Shown: positions 7,277-10,750 of the stretch, piece by piece
Numbering within the stretch: the stretch's first letter is position 1
Layout of the letters: every line of letters begins with the position of its first letter
NCBI GenBank assembly: GCA_003550305.1
Contig: QKYT01000049.1
Span: 325,523-336,272 of the forward strand
From: Glomus cerebriforme
Taxonomy: Eukaryota > Glomeromycota > Glomeromycetes > Glomerales > Glomeraceae
DNA length: 10,750 bases
Direction of reading: 5' to 3'
Translations under genes and position numbers: made by a program
Notes under the pieces: generated by a model
The model's input: only the letters and a program-made list of their open reading frames with translations
What the model was told of the DNA's origin: nothing
Database searches by the model: none

Positions 7277-8437
7277 CATAGTAAAAACATTATGTGAAGT
7301 TTATACGACCATTATTTGTATTATAACTTTGAAGGTTATGAACTCAACTTTTTTAAAATCATCATCTATTAAATTTTTTAAATTTTTACAAATCAGAAAA
7401 ATAATTCAATTTTTAATATAACTAAAAGGAAAGTAAGCTCATATCTAAAAATAAAGTATTTAGTCTCGCTATCATTTTTAACGAGAATTTTAATGTTCTG
7501 AATCGTGTAACAGTGCCGAGGATTCTGTGAATCAGAAGCGCAGTATTTGAATAAAATTGACATAATGATTTTCACACCAAAATTTATTTATTTTTTCTCG
7601 TTCAACTCAAAGGGAAAGATATTGTAGAATAGCTAATTCCTTACAATGATTATGATGAGAATTATGAAATGATTGATCAATTTTTTATTACCATGAGTTT
7701 TTGTTAAAAGGATTTTGAAGTGTACGTGGATAATTTNCTTTACAAAAACCTGATGGAATTGAAATAAATATGAGATAATAACGTGTAAAAACGTTTTCTT
7801 GTTTGAATTGGTTCAAATGTAAATGATATAAATAATTGATAATGGTGAATTAACGATGAAATTTAATGTAGGCGATCATATTTTAAACAATTTAATATTG
7901 GTTTTTATTTATTAATTATTCATTTTTAGTAAATATAATAAGTTTATTAAAATTACAATAAAAGAAATATTATATTTGAAGTCAAAAAAATTGTTTTAAA
8001 TTGTAAAAATTGGTGAAATTATAATATCTCCTACTAAATAATAAATTAAAGATTAATATTATGTATGTCTTCTAAAATTTATATTTATTTATCATATATC
8101 TATTATTAATTGATCAATTCTAATTTTTTGTTGTTATATCCATTTCTTTGTTGTCCTTTATCCCACCCACCCATACACCCAGTTTTTCTTATAATGTTCT
8201 ATTTATTCTTACACCATATGATTTTGACTATTTGTTTATCATCAATTTACTCCTATATTTTTATTATTATTTCTNNCTTTTATTCATAATTCAAATTTTC
8301 TTGGATTCACTTTAGACTTTGATATAAACTCCAAAATTGTAAGATTTCCGTTCTGAATCTCTTTTTATATTTATTTCATCAATTTAATATATATTGGCTG
8401 TTCTTTTTGCTATGTCTTTCCATATGGTAGTCTCTGC

Positions 8438-8476
<39 letters not shown>

Positions 8477-8875
8477 TGGAACCAACCACTTTGGTTTCCT
8501 TCTTCTTTCAATTCACATAGTATTCCATTTAAAATTTCTACTGTATTGGTTGTAAAGAAGCAATTGTTAATGGTGAAGAAATAGTAGATAAACTTCGTTC
8601 AATCCACCTTTTACAGTGAACTCTTCAGTAATTTTGTCATTCACTATCATTATGTCATTTGTTGTTTTGTTCTGTTATTAAAGATGTTCATCATTATTTT
8701 ACTATCTTTTCTTATTGGTATTTTTTTCATCATCTGCTTCTGCCTGAGTTTATTAAAGCTTGTTTATGTCCATGAAATAAATCCAAATTTCTCTTAAAAT
8801 CATTAAATCTTCATTTTCTCCAAATCTGGATGGGTGTTTGTATTACATGAGCTCATAAATAAAGTAGTAAATAAG
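7277..8875. repeat. 1,599-bp direct repeat, copy 2
   Basis: Second copy of 5677-7275, identical as far as I can read, including the places of its Ns. It carries the same 18S fragment (8438-8500) and the same small minus-strand frame (7575-7393). Its right edge at 8875 falls inside the tail of the structured repeat that continues to 9150. Confidence 0.95.
8438..8500 (-). rRNA. degenerate 18S rRNA fragment (antisense), copy 2
   Basis: Identical to the fragment at 6838-6900, because it lies in the second copy of the 1,599-bp repeat. If the repeat is an assembly duplicate, only one such fragment exists. Confidence 0.8.
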
Positions 8876-8935
8876 TATATAAGAAAATGGAAAGGAATTN
8901 TAGTCTAAACCAAACCAGCCAGATCTGACCGGTCT

Positions 8936-8980
8936 TTCCTTGCCTGATACGAAGAAGACTTCTATATACAGTATAAGGAA
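8936..8980. repeat. hairpin in structured repeat, unit 1
   Basis: The outer stem TTCCTT (8936-8941) pairs with AAGGAA (8975-8980). The inner stem GAAG (8951-8954) pairs with CTTC (8959-8962) across the loop aaga. With the C at 8950 bulged, the inner stem extends by three A-T pairs. Confidence 0.5.
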
Positions 8981-9066
8981 GAGAAGAGGAAGTTTAAAGG
9001 AATTTAAAAAAAAATACCAAACCCGCCAGATAGAAGTTACTCAACTAACTGACTGGTATTACTGGT

Positions 9067-9110
9067 TTCCTTGCCTGATATGAGGAAAACCTCATATACA
9101 GTATAAGGAA
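9067..9110. repeat. hairpin in structured repeat, unit 2
   Basis: The outer stem TTCCTT (9067-9072) pairs with AAGGAA (9105-9110). The inner stem ATATGAGG (9078-9085) pairs perfectly with CCTCATAT (9090-9097) across the loop aaaa. Compared with unit 1, GAAG/CTTC has become GAGG/CCTC, so both sides changed together and pairing is kept. Confidence 0.55.
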
Positions 9111-9150
9111 GNTAAGAGGGAATATAAAGGTAAAGGAATAGTTGTNAAAA

Positions 9151-9699
9151 GGATAAAGAGTAAATAAATTTTGAAGGTAGTAATCCATCTTGCTGATAAT
9201 GTATTTTAGATTATGCCATATTATTTGGACANGTAGAAATATTTAAAATAAGGTGAATGAGCTCTAAGGATATTTTAATATATTTAATATGATAATTAAA
9301 AAAAAATAATATGGAATTTTGGGGTATATATAANTAAAAATATNAAGAATATAAAAATGAGTCAAAATTATCAATAATATAATAATAAATTACATTACGT
9401 AAAATTCCGATTATAGTTTGTTTCAATGACTCATNATTTCTCTCTAATATTCTAANTGATAAATTATGCATNATCAAAAAGGCCTAATTAAGAAAATTGA
9501 TTAACCAAGAATGGAATTTAATTTGCCACATAATAAAAAAGTAGTATGACTTCTTTTTGATTGTATATTACAAAAAATGATATACCTACTGTGGTTCAAA
9601 CGCTTGGGATATCCAAATCAAACTTGGGAACAATAAATAAATTAATTTAAATTGCTATTAAAAATTAATAAAACAAAAAAAAATACGTGTAAAATATAC
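9151..9699. other. AT-rich DNA with clustered ambiguous bases, no gene seen
   Basis: Six single Ns lie between 9232 and 9472 (9232, 9334, 9344, 9435, 9456, 9472), more than anywhere else in the window. An 88-codon minus-strand frame here (9477-9211) contains the Ns and has a noncoding composition. An imperfect palindrome of about 38 bases (9594-9631), centred on GGATATCC, lies in the position where the missing kinase exon would be expected. No kinase sequence is found. Confidence 0.45.
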
Positions 9700-10158
9700 C
9701 TCATTTAAATAATCAGCTGACATATTCTGCGATCCATTTAATCTTTTTAAAGAAACTGTTGTAAAAGGTTCAGATCCTTTCTTTTTCCAACTTCCATCGT
9801 CTTTTCTAGTATATTTTGCTTTACCATCAATTCATGTCGCAGAATAAACTTTTGCAAATCCACCTCTGCCAATTTGTTTTATATCCTTAATTCTATCAAA
9901 TGAAACCCATTCAAGGAATAATGGATAATAATATTTATGACCATCAACATAATCATAATTACTTTTTACATTTATAATAGTATCCTTGATAAATTCATCA
10001 ATATCATGATTTCCACTAGACTATCCTTCCATTATGCAACAAACACCACAATTTGTTACGTGGTTTATAACAATTATCATGATTGATGATTACTGAATTA
10101 TCAGAAATATTTAATTGTTAAATTCAGATTCTTCTTGAATTTCATTATTTAAACTCAT
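9700..10158 (-). pseudogene. truncated protein-kinase pseudogene (N-terminal lobe only)
   Basis: From ATG (10158-10156) this reads as the N-terminal part of the expanded glomeromycete protein-kinase family. The start is MSLNNEIQEESEFNN. Then a one-base loss shifts the frame (NISDNSVIINHDNCYKPRNK), and the original frame returns at about 10050. After that it runs clearly: HDIDEFIKDTI, FLEWVSFDRIKDIKQ, the ATP-binding glycine loop IGRGGFAKVYSAT at codons 96-108, then IDGKAKYTRKDDGSWKKKGS and FTTVSLKRLNGSQNMSADYL. K138 in SLKRL sits where the ATP-anchoring lysine is expected. Two in-frame stops occur where the family usually has tryptophan: TAG at codon 46 (EG-stop-SSG) and TGA at codon 109 (AT-stop-IDG). 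Codon 153 (GAG, 9702-9700) is followed at once by a donor, GTATAT, but no next exon is found in the 500 bases beyond. Helix C, the HRD and DFG motifs and the whole C-lobe are absent. It cannot make a kinase. Confidence 0.85.
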
Positions 10159-10582
10159 TTTTATATTTTTAATTCAAAAAATTAGACTTTGTAAAAGGGA
10201 ATTTCACGTTTGCATTTTCTAAAAAAAAATTGGGCGTAATAGATAAAAAGTAATTTGATGATCAGATGACATTACTATTAAAAATCAAGAATTTTGTACT
10301 ACATGTATGACCCGTACCATTGTACGTTATAAATAGCCACATGATTCGGTTAAAAAATAAATACAATTTTCAAAGTTTTACTGGTAGAAAATGATAAACG
10401 AAATATTACAATAAATGAAACCATAAAATACTGTGAAAAAAATACAAGGAAATTTATAAAAAAAGTTGTCATTTGACAAAATTAACAAGAAAATTCAGAA
10501 TAGTAATTGCATATTTCATTCTAATATTTTATAAAAATAAAAATAATAAATTTTCTTTACTACTACTTGTCTTTTTATAAGG
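10159..10582. other. intergenic DNA between kinase relict and right-edge relict
   Basis: AT-rich, with a slightly GC-richer stretch at 10300-10350 that may be promoter DNA of the kinase relict. Short frames on both strands are not supported. No RNA gene seen. Confidence 0.45.
10328..10335 (-). promoter_or_regulatory. possible TATA-like element upstream of the kinase relict
   Basis: On the minus strand a TATTTATA, preceded by CATGTGGC, lies about 170 bases before the kinase start codon, in a locally GC-richer stretch (10309-10350). Position and context fit a core promoter, but AT-rich DNA gives such motifs freely. Confidence 0.2.
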
Positions 10583-10739
10583 TTAAACAAATTCTAGTTC
10601 TATATTAAATTTNTTAAACAAGGTTCCGTAAAATTTTTTCATTCTCTCTTTAAATCTAGCCTGTTTATATTAGACTTCTATCATGCATCTCATATTCTTT
10701 TGCTTCTATATCAATTTTTGACTCAATTACATAAAAATT
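10583..10739 (-). pseudogene. relict of a repeated coding element, copy 2 (3' end of a gene)
   Basis: Two coding-looking patches lie on the minus strand in different frames. The first reads NFYVIESKIDIEAKEYEMHD, then RSLI and a stop (10739-10674). The second reads ARFKERMKKFYGTLF, then KFNIELEFV and TAA (10660-10583), with one N at 10613. The first patch matches the plus-strand relict at 3873-3905 with about 3 differences in 34 bases. The Lys/Glu-rich heptad-like pattern suggests a coiled coil ending in a short C-terminal segment. A few bases are lost or spliced between the patches, and no good donor is visible there. The rest of the gene, if any, is outside the window. Confidence 0.5.
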
Positions 10740-10750
10740 TTATTTTAATA

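Larger units (their letters stand above)
8876..9150. repeat. two diverged tandem units of a structured repeat, plus a partial third
   Basis: Unit 1 (about 8909-9005) and unit 2 (about 9016-9137) share, in order: accaaacc.gccagat (8909-8924, 9016-9031), tttccttgcctgata (8935-8949, 9066-9080), tatacagtataaggaag (8965-8981, 9095-9111) and a final taaaggaat. Unit 2 has about 24 extra bases after its first block. The stretch 8876-8898 (tatataag...aaaggaat) looks like the tail of an earlier unit cut at the edge of the 1.6-kb repeat. Both units can fold as a long hairpin (see the separate entries). No open frame is present. This is probably a dispersed or satellite-like noncoding repeat. I do not recognise the family. 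Confidence 0.7.

Noticed and set aside
5677..8875. LTR retrotransposon, with the two copies as long terminal repeats
   Set aside because: The copies are adjacent with only one base between them, so there is no internal coding region, primer-binding site or polypurine tract.
8909..9137. CRISPR-like array at the structured repeat
   Set aside because: There are only two to three diverged units, with unequal spacing and no conserved repeat/spacer pattern. The context is eukaryotic.
9211..9477. 88-codon minus-strand frame
   Set aside because: It contains five or more ambiguous codons that may hide stops. The composition is Ile/Tyr/Asn/Phe-rich as in noncoding DNA, with no family resemblance.
9832..10023. 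Recoded stop codons (UAG/UGA read as Trp) in the kinase
   Set aside because: The gene also has compensating frameshifts and lacks most of the kinase domain, so ordinary decay explains the stops.

Overview
This window looks like nuclear DNA from an arbuscular mycorrhizal fungus, most likely Rhizophagus or a close glomeromycete. That is an inference from several signs. The DNA is very AT-rich, with long homopolymer runs. On the minus strand there is a MATA-type HMG-box gene, and a kinase N-terminus of the expanded glomeromycete kinase family. A Tc1/mariner-type transposase relict is broken by short AT-rich, intron-like segments. None of the genes looks like part of an operon, and nothing here is bacterial. 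The genus call rests on remembered family resemblance and was not checked by a search.

Layout. Positions 1-315 (+) are the 3' end of an unrecognised gene rich in Asn, Asp and Ser. Positions 316-2320 are mostly AT-rich intergenic DNA. They hold a repeat-like island with a CACGTG inverted repeat and a 16-bp palindrome (573-960), an orphan coding-looking stretch (1111-1221, +), a perfect 26-bp tandem duplication (1265-1316), a small GC-rich island (1778-1825) and a structured island (2241-2311). Positions 2320-2962 (-) are a decayed DDE transposase. Positions 2966-4523 hold little except a relict of a repeated coding element (3786-3950, +). Positions 4524-4863 (-) are a MATA-HMG gene broken by one extra base.

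Positions 5677-7275 and 7277-8875 are two copies of one 1,599-bp sequence, separated by a single N. They agree even in where their Ns fall, so an assembly artefact is at least as likely as a real tandem duplication. Each copy carries a short antisense fragment of cytosolic 18S rRNA. Positions 8876-9150 hold two diverged copies of a repeat whose hairpin is kept by paired substitutions. Positions 9700-10158 (-) are a truncated protein-kinase pseudogene with two stops where tryptophan is expected. Positions 10583-10739 (-) are a second copy of the 3786-3950 relict, in the opposite orientation.

How the parts relate: they do not form a pathway. This is an accessory, repeat-rich stretch where fragments of expanded families (HMG, kinase, Tc1 transposase) have landed and decayed. 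The partial gene at the left edge is the only coding region without a visible lesion. I found no convincing new system. The best leads are the N-sharing duplication, the 18S fragment, the paired-substitution hairpin repeat and the one-base lesion in the HMG gene.
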